Source of the DNA: Colocasia esculenta
Lineage: Eukaryota; Streptophyta; Magnoliopsida; Alismatales; Araceae
Direction of reading: 5' to 3'
Length of the DNA: 64,000 nucleotides
Assembly (NCBI GenBank): GCA_014218235.1
Contig: CM024755.1
Location: 160,821,941 to 160,885,940, forward strand
The position numbers were made by a program, and so were the translations under genes. This document shows positions 55,400 to 64,000 of the stretch, piece by piece. Under the pieces are notes generated by a model that searched no databases, was not told the origin of the DNA, and saw only the letters and a program-made list of their open reading frames with translations. The first letter of the stretch is position 1. The number at the start of each line of letters is the position of its first letter.

Positions 55400-57450
55400 G
55401 GGGAGTTTTTCATTTGAGCATTGGAGTTCAGATTAGGAGGTGGAAACCATGGATTTTGTTGGTACATCCAAGATTTGGATGAAAGAATTGGGGATGATAC
55501 CAACAGGGGTTGTCATACCATTGGCTCCAAGGATTGGTCCATTCATCTTGAAATGCTTTCTTGGAGGTCTAAGGTTCTTTACAAATGATTTCTTTGACTT
55601 TTTCTTGTTTTTCAATTTTTATTTGAGTTGTTTGAAGCTTTTGATGTTGAGCAGGTCGACCTCTCCATGACTGGTGTCGACACAGCAACCACATAAGTCT
55701 TCTTCTTGTGGACTGGTGTCGACTTGTCAGGAGACTGTGTCGACCTGGTTGTCTTCTTTTGTTTTTGAGTTTTTAATTTGTTTTGTGTTTTGTTTGATGT
55801 TTTGTCTGATGTTTGCTTGATTTCTGTGTTCTCAAGATTAGGACCTTTTACAAATTTAATTAATGGTGCTTTGCCCTTTTTCTCACCAGATTTGTCTTTG
55901 TTGGTTCTTTTTGTTGAATCCTAATCCATGAGAGTTGTTGTCATATTTGTTCCTAGCAATGCCTCCAAGTTATCTTTACCTTTTGTGAAGGTTTGGATAA
56001 CTTCATCCCTTTCTTTTAGCTGGTTTTGAAGAGTGTTAATTTCTTCAATCTTTTGCTGTTTTCTTGTTTTTCCATTTCCAGCTTTTCGGATAAGTCTTTA
56101 AATTCTTGGGTGGTCTTTTGAGAGGCAAGCTTCAGATCATCAATTAGATTCATGAGATTTTCTTTTTCTTCATTTAATTCTGTTATCTCATTTTCTAGCT
56201 CACAAGTTCTGTTGTTTGAAGTTGGTTATGATAAAGGTTTTCAATTTTCTTTTTGATGTGTTTTTTCTTTTCTCATTTCAAAATATTTTTCAACTAATTC
56301 TGCATAAACATCCTGCCAATCTTCAACAGTAAAATCTTCAAAGGAGGTATTTACTTTTCTTCAGAATTGTTGGCCATGAAGCAGATTTCCTCACTCTCAG
56401 AGCTTGAGGATTTTTTATCTTCTTCTTCTTCACTTGAATCTTCGTCAGACCAAGTGGCTACCATGGCCTTTGGCTTCTTGAACTTCTGGAATTTCTTGTG
56501 CTTTTCTTTCTTGTTCTCAGGACACTCTCCCTTCATGTGTCCTGGCTTATTACACCTGTAACAAATGACAGTTTCGTCAATTTTTGATTCTTGTTGAAAT
56601 TAGAAGAGGAAGTGTTTCTTTTACCTGAGGAAAACTTCTTTTTCCCAGACATTTTTTCTTTTCTATATTTCAAGAATTTTATGAATTGCCTGGTCATGAG
56701 GGCAATTTCATCCTCATTTGACTCAGACTCCTCAGAACTTGTCTTTTCTTGACTTTTGTCTTTGTTACTTGAAGAGGCCTTAAGTGCCATTGGCTTGGTT
56801 AATTATATGTTCTTCATATCTTTTCAAATTGATTTCATATGTCATTAAGGATCCTATCAATTCATCCAAAGACATTTTGGACAAATCTTTAGAATCTTCA
56901 ATGACAGTGGCCTTTGTGTGCCAAATAGAAGAGAGTGAACGTAAGATTTTCCTTACCAAGTTTGCATCTGTGTAGTCCTTACCTAAGGCCTTGAGTCCAT
57001 TGACAATGACCATGAACCTGGCAAACATTTCAGAAATTGTTTCATTAGACTTTATCATAAACAATTCATATTCTGAAACAAGAATATTTGCCTTAGTTTC
57101 CTTTACTTGTGATGTTCCCTCATAAAGTAATTCGAGTTTATCCCACATCTCTTTGGCAGATTTGCACATTGAGATTCTCGAATACTCTTTGGGATGAACA
57201 GCACATTGAATCATGTTCATGGCACTATAATTCAATGTATCTTTCTTATTTGTTACCTAGTCCAGGTTTCTTCCTCTCCCTGGTTTTCATAGGGACCAAC
57301 CTCAACCACATTCCAAATTTCATAGTTCTGGGCTCTTAGAAAGACTTGCATTCTATTTTCCAGTATGAATAGTCTGTTCCATTAAGGAATGGTGGCCTAT
57401 TTATGGAATGCCCCTCAACTATGAAACCTTTGGAATCCAATGACTTAAGA
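55400..57450 (-). pseudogene. Sirevirus B gag with CCHC knuckle, coiled coil and GTCGAC-rich tail
   Basis: The N-terminal part near 57300-57430 (HSINRPPFLNGTDYSYWK) is shifted relative to the ORF at 56780-57235, which holds the UBN2-type fold (SAKEMWDKLELLYEGTSQVK, SLDELIGSLMTYEINLKRYE). The zinc knuckle CYRCNKPGHMKGEC lies at about 56525-56570. A Ser/Glu-acidic stretch (SSEEEEDKKSSSSESEE) and a long charged coiled-coil-like region follow to about 55900, with shifts. The C-terminal part near 55655-55755 encodes Arg-Ser-Thr and Val-Ser-Thr triplets that come from GTCGACAC motifs. The nonsense changes make it inactive as read. Confidence 0.85.
55650..55757 (-). repeat. GTCGAC motif cluster inside gag
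   Basis: Four GTCGAC cores in 108 bp (AGGTCGACCT, GGTGTCGACACAG, GGTGTCGACTTG, TGTGTCGACCTGG), the same words that make up the LTR array. Confidence 0.9.
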
Positions 57451-57550
57451 AGAAAGCACAGAAGAATATTCAGCAAACAAGCAAACAAGCAAGCAATCAG
57501 ACACACAATACTCAAAAACTGCTCAAATCAAATCAGATCAAGTATAAACC

Positions 57551-57562
57551 GCTCTGATACCA
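57551..57562 (-). other. Primer binding site of Sirevirus B
   Basis: Complement of TGGTATCAGAGC, two bases from the 5' LTR. Confidence 0.92.
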
Positions 57563-57564
57563 AT

Positions 57565-59198
57565 TGAAGGATCGAGGAAAAGGTGTGGATAAGATCTAGA
57601 AGGGGGGGATGAATAGATCTATGCCACTTTCTGCAGAAGCTTAAGCAATTTAAAATACTTTTAGAATCAGAGGCAATTTAATCAGTGAAAAACACAGATC
57701 TGATGAAATGTTAAGTGAGTTGATAAAATAGATATGAAGACCAGTTGATTAAGTGAATCTTGATCGATCCTATGCAAGCATCTAACGGATGATAGAATCA
57801 AACCACAAATAGACAAGTGCACAGAGATTTTTAGGTGGTTCGGAAATCACCCATGTGATTCCTACATCCACCCCTCACACCCAGTGAGGATTCACTAAAC
57901 AACTTGGGTTACACACCCACTGGAGCTAGACAACTCCAACACTTGAGTTTACAACTCACACACCTCTAGAGAAAGACTACTCTAGATCCCTGAGCAAGAC
58001 TGCTCAACAACCACTTGAGCTCGACGACTCAATTGAGCACAATGGCTCACAAACAACTATGCTAGACACCAACACATGACATGGATCTTCTAGCAGCAGA
58101 TCATGTCAGACATGAGAACATTCATGAGAGTTATGCAGAAGCACTTGCACAATCTCAAGATGTCTCAGAAGAACAAAAGTACATTGAGAATAGTGTTAAA
58201 AGGCTTTGTTCTTCAGTGTACTCCCTTGTAGAAGCTCAGATTGGGAAGAGGCTTGAATCCTTGAAGTCTCAGCCGATGCTCTGCACAATTGAACTTGGGG
58301 ATCTTCCTTGAAATCTTCTACAACGGATGCTTCTACTTGATCTGCTTCCTTGAGGCGCTTCAATTGCTTCTTCAAGGATCAAACTCCAATTCTCACAATC
58401 GAATTGATGAGAATTAGTCTTCAGAAGACACCAGGAGAGCAGAAGAGGGAGATGAACTCTTCTCGCCGCCAAAGGAACTTTTTGGAGGCTTGAAGAGTTC
58501 GTTGGGGTCTTCTCATGATGGATGGCCAATTGGGGGCCTTTTATACCCAAAAGATTCCAAAGATACCCTTTAGGTACAAGGGCACCGATCCTAGGTTGAT
58601 ACCCATCGCCCTAGGCTGACACGTGGCAAACATCCAATTTAAGTTGCAATCTTTCCGTAGTGTGTCGACCTGCCCTGGTGGTGGTGTCGACACACTGTCC
58701 CAAATTAAGAACAAGTTGTTCTGGGAACAAGGTCCAGTGTTGACCTGCTCTGGTCCTGCGTCGACCTGCTGTCCCAATTCTGCAAACATGCTGTTCTGGG
58801 AACTGAGTCCAGTGTCGACCTGCCCTGAGAGTGCGTCGACCTGAGTAGTATAAATCCTGGAATCTGCAACTCGTGTCGACACACTCTTTGATTGTGTCGA
58901 CACAGTCTCAACATTTCTTCACCTTTTTGCCTTTGAATCTGGGGTGTTGTGTCGACACCATTGTGGGGTGTGTCGACACTTCTTTTGCAAAAAGTGTTTG
59001 TACCTGAAAATTAAACACATATATCATTAGTAAAATATTTTATTATGAGTACAAATGATAAGTGTGCTTTGAAACATGCTTTTTGAATATAATTTCAGGT
59101 GAATGTATTTATCATGGTTCAAATAATTTGCATTCAAATCACATTTGTCATCATCAAAATAGGAGGGAAAATGATATGAAATTACACTCAACCCAACA
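57565..59198 (-). repeat. Sirevirus B 5' LTR
   Basis: 1634 bp, partner of 46304-47940. The TATA-like TATAAAAGG on the minus strand is at 58537-58545. The GTCGAC array is at 58660-58975. Confidence 0.94.
58081..58311 (+). other. 76-codon ORF antisense within the Sirevirus B LTR (copy 2)
   Basis: Same translation as 46820-47050; the DNA differs at one synonymous site (AAGTCTCAG for AAGTCCCAG). Confidence 0.3.
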
Positions 59199-59610
59199 GC
59201 ATACACACTGGGTTGTCTTGTCCTCGGAAATGAAGTGGGGCTTGTGTTGCCCCGTAAACAACCGTGTGTGTGGGGGGGTCTTACTCTTGTAACTGGAAAC
59301 AAGCTAGTGGAAATCCTGATGGGGTGTGGGGTAGTGGACGTAGGCACACACAGGAGTGTGTTTTCTGAACCACTATAAATCTTGCGTGTCTTGTGGTTTG
59401 ATTCCATCTTTTCTATCTTCATTATACGCACGTTAGGATAGTTGCTTTCGCTATTTTAATTGTCATATTCCGTTGTGCACATCATTCTATAGATTGTCTT
59501 AATTTAGTCTAATCCATTATGTGTAAAAGAATTTTATATTGGGCGGTAACCAATTTACCCCGCCTCCCTTGGTTGATCATCGCACATACGTTTGCATATT
59601 TTACTCTTCA
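59199..59610 (+). repeat. Plus-strand copia LTR, right piece
   Basis: Continues 45122-46303 after the GCATA duplication and ends TTTTACTCTTCA. It includes a GTGGACGTAGGCACAC block shared with other LTRs of this type. The total LTR is about 1.59 kb. Confidence 0.8.
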
Positions 59611-59612
59611 AT

Positions 59613-59624
59613 TGGTATCAGAGC
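59613..59624 (+). other. Primer binding site of the plus-strand copia element
   Basis: TGGTATCAGAGC two bases after the LTR end. Confidence 0.92.
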
Positions 59625-59658
59625 AGAGCTATTGATCTAAAAAGAGATCTTGTTTACG

Positions 59659-60565
59659 ATGGCTAGCAAGATATTCATGCCTAAAGGTTTCTCTATCCAA
59701 TGTCCACCATTCGTTCATGGCAGTAACTATTCCTACTGGAAAAACCGTATGCACGTCTTTCTCAAGGCTCAAGATTATGAGATCTGAATAGTCGTAAATA
59801 CTAGTGCATATACTCTGCTAGAGGATGAGGAAAGTGGAAAGATGATCATATTAAGAAATCCTAGGTTAATTTTAGTGCTTTGAATATACTGCAATGTGCT
59901 ACACCCTAACGAGTATTCCCGTGTTTCCATGTGCAGTTCAGCAAAGGAGATGTAGGACAATTGAAGCAGAATAAAGAGAAGGTAAAGAAGCCCAAAGCCA
60001 TGGTCACCACCTAGAGTGATTCTGACCAGACATCCTCCGAGGCTGAAGAACCTAAGAAGGAGGAGTGTGGTCTCATGGCTAATTCTATTGAGGATGAATC
60101 TCCTAAGGTAAACTCTGATCGAGAATCATCTACTCCTGAGGAGATTGAGAAAATGTACTCTGTCTTGTATGAAGAATATAGAAAAGTTAAAAAGGAAAAT
60201 AAGGGACTCAAGATGAAAATCAATGATATTTTGCATAATGAATATCTATGTGAATCATGTGACTTATTGAATGTGCAATGCAATGTTCTTCAAGATCAAT
60301 TGAACCATGCAAAGTAAAATTTCATTATATGAACAAGAAATGGAATGCATGGCTAATGATAATGATTTTTTAGAAAATTTCTGCATGCTTGAAAAGGAAA
60401 ATGTCTCTCTGAAATCTGAAAATGATGAATTGAAAAAACAAGTGCATGTGCTTGAAGAGAATGTTAAAAATTCTGAAAATTCTATCAAGAAAATGCATGA
60501 AACTATAGATGAGCTCAAGTCTACTATTTCTAGACTCATGAAGGGAAAGCAAAAACTTATTGAAG
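59659..60565 (+). pseudogene. Copia gag, internally deleted and cut by a gypsy insertion
   Basis: Starts at 59659 (MASKIFMPKGFSIQCPPFVH, then YSYWKNRMHVFLKAQDYEI) and stops at a TGA-TAG pair near 59785. EYSRVSMCSSAKEM is readable near 59910-59950 and is followed directly by a Lys-rich segment, so most of the UBN2 fold and the zinc knuckle are deleted. A Ser/Glu-rich region (MANSIEDESPKVNSDRESST) and two coiled-coil ORFs (60075-60317 and 60307-60570) follow, separated by a shift at about 60315. It ends at 60565, where a gypsy LTR begins. Confidence 0.82.
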
Positions 60566-63379
60566 TGTAACGACCCGACCACTCGGACCCACGCCAGGGG
60601 CCCCGAGGGTCGCGCCGCCACCCACGGATTCGAAGATCCGGAAGGGTTAGAATAAATAGTCTAGTGAGATATGAAATGAATTCGAATAACTATAACAATA
60701 TGTACAATATACAAGGGTCTGTACAGCGCGTCCCAAGCAAAAGCACAAGTACCAGAAGAAAGGTGCAGTCCTTAAGGGGCATACCCCAAGAACTTGTAAA
60801 ACATAACTCTCTGCTAACTCAGGCTACAAGAGCTCACAACACTCGCTCTCACTGCTGCTGACAAACACGACGCCACAGCCACCTCCGCAACCCGTCCGAC
60901 ACCGAGCTCCCTCGACGACGAGCCCCTAGCTGAAGGAAGTAGGGGGGGTGAGCCTCGCGAACAAGGCCAAGTATGGATTACTAGTCCCTCACCGGTCAGA
61001 GTAGCAGGAACTCCGAAAACAAGAAACTACACTAGAAAGCTGTAAATCGGGTAACACCTATAACAGGGTACTACTAGAAGCAGAAGAGAACAGCACAACG
61101 CCACGACCACCAACCAAGGTCGGGCCACACACACGACTCCCGCAGAAACCAACGGAGTCGGGCACAGAGCGGAAGCAACCCTTGGCACCCCGTTGAGATC
61201 ACGCTACAACCAGGTGAGAACGATGTCTCACCTCAAGCATGGCCACCTCAGACCTCCACAGGGTCGAGGGCCCACAAGCAGAACCACCCCGGATCCCGGA
61301 TACACCACAAGGTCAGGAAGCCATACACGCTGGTGCCACTGCGGACTGACACCCAAGAACGGAGCTACAGTACTGAGAGGAAACCAAGTGGGAACCACCA
61401 GAAGCATGGGTCTGCCCATGGCCAGACCAATGACGCCCACGAAAACTAGGCACGACCAGGCTATAACCGTCGTGCACGCTAGGGCAACGGATAACACTTG
61501 GAAATGTTGTAAGGAAATGCCGTCACAACAACAGCAACCAAGGCACCGCCGCTAGCAGCCAAGAGGGGGACCCGCAGTCCGCACGCTCTGCTCGCTATCC
61601 TAGCTCTGTTTCCGCCCCCGCGCAAGGGCGAGACAGAGCCGCCACAGAGAAACACACAACACACGTAATACCGCAGCCTGGCCAAGCTGCGGCCTCACGC
61701 CTGACACCACTACGTGGCTACGGAACCAACAGCAGAGAGGCAGTGAGACAAGGACTGTCGGTCTACATCAGGAAAGCACTCCGAACCCCTCGACGTCCCA
61801 GACCCAGACAAGAGAGCTCTACAAACGACTCAACACCATTGTCCAAACCACCGTTTTCCCCTCAGCTCCAGAGACCGCTTGCGTGGGCTGACGACTCGAG
61901 CACACTCGTAGCCCGGAGCACTCCCTCAACAGGATCCCGAGGATGGGGGTCCCACGCAACGGTAACAACCTCTCAGAATGGGACAAGCCCTCAAGTGCCG
62001 AGCACCGGGCGAGCAGGCGAGGCAGCACAAAAGAAACTACGCCGAACTGCTGGCTCGTAACACACGATAAGCCCAACAAGCGAGAGGCACACACGAACCC
62101 TCAAGAGGGCCGTCGGCCAACAAAGGCACGCACGAACGGCTAAAACCTCGGAACAACAACAGACAGTACGGAAAACCCATCACTCTGGTAATAATCGATT
62201 GACTGCCAGTTAATTAATTATTATACAGACGCGACACTCCTGGCACCGCTGCCAGGACACGGCCACGAAGGTGTCACCTTCGGTCACTGAACGGAGGGAG
62301 GCAACCTGCCGCGTTCCCTACCAGAAGGTCCTAAGGGCAAAGCCTACCCTAGGGCACACGCCCACACACAAATCGGGGCCATGGAAACACCTGAGGCAAC
62401 ACAGGCGATGTCGCGCCCCCACAGGCCGTGGCGATCTCATTGCGACGGGGAACGGTGCCGCGACACCAACTTATCGCGACAGGGCAAGGCGTCGCGACAG
62501 CAAAGCCTGTCGCGAATGGAAAATGCATCGCGAAAGCGACCCTTATCACGACCGCCAACCGCGTCGCGATAAGGTCGTGCCCGACCGAGCCGACGCCACT
62601 ACTGATGTCGCGACGCGCCGTGCGGTCACGACATCAGCAGGAAGGCATACCGCGGGATCCTCAATCCCGGGGCCGCCCACGAGCTACAAACATGCACACA
62701 CAGGGGAGGGGAGCATGGAGAAAGCTGGAAAGTTATTCTACAAACCACAAGGGCTCCAATCCACCCGGATTAGAGAGGGCACAAGAAATCCCTACCTCAA
62801 ACGAAGAACCAAACCCCGTAGGGCCCTTCTTGTAGGAATGAACACCAGCTCCTCGCTCCACGCATGCTACACGATGCTGGGACACCACGCATGGCCCTCC
62901 TCCTCGCCTGAAACACACAAAGGGGAAAATAGGGGAGGAAGAGGTTGCCGGAGGGAGAGGGAGAAGGGAAGAGAAGAGAGAGGGGGAAGGGGTAGCCGGC
63001 CTACGCCGACACCCAGAACGCGACGGACCGACCCGTCGCGTTAACAACCTTAACGCGACGGGTCGACGGACAGCGACAAGAACGTGCCCCCCAAGGGCGC
63101 CGTGACAACACGACAGGCCGTACTGACACGCCTGCCACCCTAACAGGTGTCAGATGACCGAAGTGACATAAAGTGGTCGCGACCTGCTAACCGGGCGCGA
63201 CACGAAGACACGACGAAGAGCCAAGGCGCGACCAGAACGCGACCCACAAGCGCGTCGCGACACGGATGACTGTCGCGTCGGGCACCCCCGACGCGACACC
63301 GACGCGTCACCCAGCCTGGACGCGTCAGTGGCCAGTCATCCCATGACACAGGACGGAAGCCGGGAAACTGGGTCTTACA
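60566..63379 (-). repeat. LTR of a second Tekay-like gypsy element (3' LTR)
   Basis: Starts TGTAACGACCCGACC and ends TGGGTCTTACA, 2814 bp. The start closely resembles that of the gypsy LTR at 6286, but the body differs and it is 0.6 kb longer. The adjoining purine tract on the right shows it is the 3' LTR of a minus-strand element. The left flank TGAAG (60561-60565) should recur beyond the window. CGCGACA arrays lie at 62400-62625 and 63005-63310. Confidence 0.85.
62400..63310. repeat. CGCGACA / TGTCGCG motif arrays in the second gypsy LTR
   Basis: Words such as GATGTCGCG, TTATCGCGACAGG, GTCGCGACAGC and CGCGTCGCGATAAGG are dense at 62400-62625 and again at 63005-63310. Confidence 0.8.
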
Positions 63380-64000
63380 TTCTACCCACCTTAAAACAAT
63401 TTCGTCCTCGAAATTGGGACAAGCCCGAAAGATCTCGAGGCACGAAACGAAACACAGGGAGCAAATGTAAGACCAATGCGAAAAAGCCACTAAGTCTCAA
63501 CACGACTTCCTCGTGGCAACAATCGCACCACCAAACACGTGCGGAACTCACGAAGCCAGAAACCAATGGCTCACACAACGGGTTCCAAGCACACGGAAAG
63601 CACAGAATCGAAAACCCAACGGCTCACAACATGCTCCAACACTCCGGGAGCACCAAGCCGAGAAACTAACGGCTCATTCCAGCCGTATGTGGGGCGCCCA
63701 AATGGAACGACAATCCCACCGGTGCCGAGCGATGCCAAATCCGACCCGAACAGTGGAAAACGCCAGCCAAGAACTACACAGTTGCGGCCACCAATAGACC
63801 TCTCTATTGGGACCAACCGATCGGCAACCCACTCTGTCGTCAGAAAGACCCGACAGAGGACGCAGTTGCCGACAGCAACACAAGAAACGCCGGTTAGCAA
63901 CTCACTCTATCGCCAGCAAAACCTGACAGAGCACACCGTTGCTAAAAACCATACAAGAATCCCCTGAGAGTCAAGCACGACACTCAGGGAACGGCCTCAC
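63380..64000 (-). mobile_element. Start of the second gypsy internal region (3' untranslated), cut by window edge
   Basis: The complement of TTCTACCCACCTTAAAACAA at 63380-63399 is the polypurine tract, followed by TTTCGTCCTCGAAATTGG, nearly identical to the equivalent site at 8530-8555. No pol frame is reached. Diverged repeats of about 90 bp (CAGTTGCCGACAGCAAC, then CACCGTTGCTAAAAACC) lie at 63780-63960. Confidence 0.75.

Larger units (their letters stand above)
46304..59198 (-). mobile_element. Complete Sirevirus B (Ty1/copia), 12.9 kb
   Basis: Near-identical LTRs at 46304-47940 and 57565-59198 (TGAAGGATC... to ...AACCCAACA on the plus strand) enclose minus-strand gag, protease, integrase, RT, RNase H and an env-like gene. 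GCATA at 46299-46303 and 59199-59203 is the target duplication. The PBS lies at 57551-57562 and the polypurine tract at 47941-47957. Size and gene order fit Sireviruses with an env-like gene. LTRs differ at only a small fraction of positions by eye, so insertion is recent, yet the coding region has several shifts. Confidence 0.94.

Noticed and set aside
62271..63044. 257-codon plus-strand ORF
   Set aside because: Inside the second gypsy LTR, Arg/Thr/Pro-rich from CGCGACA repeats; no domain recognised.
1..64000. Intact host genes, tRNA or rRNA genes
   Set aside because: Read on both strands, everything with coding character belongs to transposon gag, pol, env-like or transposase genes; no tRNA cloverleaf or rRNA core was recognised by eye.

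Overview
The window reads as intergenic heterochromatin-like DNA from a flowering plant, most likely a eudicot. Nearly all of it is nested transposable elements: Ty1/copia Sirevirus-type elements, Ty3/gypsy Tekay-type chromoviruses (gag-pol followed by a chromodomain), and the end of a CACTA DNA transposon. I found no intact host gene, tRNA or rRNA. All element genes I could read carry frameshifts or stops. Many are one-base changes, so some may be assembly errors.

Layout. 1-4984: 5' part of a CACTA element on the minus strand, with a decayed TNP2-type transposase at 1-1163, a 3.6 kb leader (hairpin, possible captured gene fragment, microsatellites, G-rich minisatellite) and a CCGACGG-rich subterminal end. 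4985-5943: unassigned, possibly an LTR remnant. 5944-6285 and 17182-17778: one minus-strand copia LTR split by a gypsy element. 6286-17176: a complete Tekay-like gypsy element on the minus strand (2.2 kb LTRs, TSD GTTCT, degenerate gag/PR/RT/RH/INT/chromodomain). A foreign Sirevirus-type solo LTR (13592-14929) sits between its primer binding site and its 5' LTR. 17779-34946: a tandem array of a non-autonomous copia family with five LTRs and four gag-only internal domains, period about 3.9 kb.

34947-35926: a reverse LTR of a related family with an expanded ATCGAT minisatellite. 36094-45121: the 3' part of Sirevirus A (minus strand), with its 3' LTR split by a solo LTR (TSD GGGGT), an env-like pseudogene and RT/RNase H. 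45122-60565: a plus-strand copia element (LTR, PBS, start of gag) whose LTR is split by a complete Sirevirus B (46304-59198, minus strand, TSD GCATA). Sirevirus B has near-identical LTRs, gag, pol and an env-like ORF. 60566-64000: the 3' LTR and adjoining internal DNA of a second Tekay-like gypsy element, cut by the window edge.

Common thread. Almost every LTR family here carries its own array of short palindromic or near-palindromic motifs with a CGA or TCGA core: CTGTCGACAG, GTGTCGACAC, ACATCGATTT, ATCGGTCGAC, AGTCGACTT, and GGCGACA/TGTCGCC in the gypsy LTRs. In Sirevirus B the same motif also clusters inside gag and just upstream of the env-like gene. These arrays and the tandem retrotransposon array are the main points of interest.
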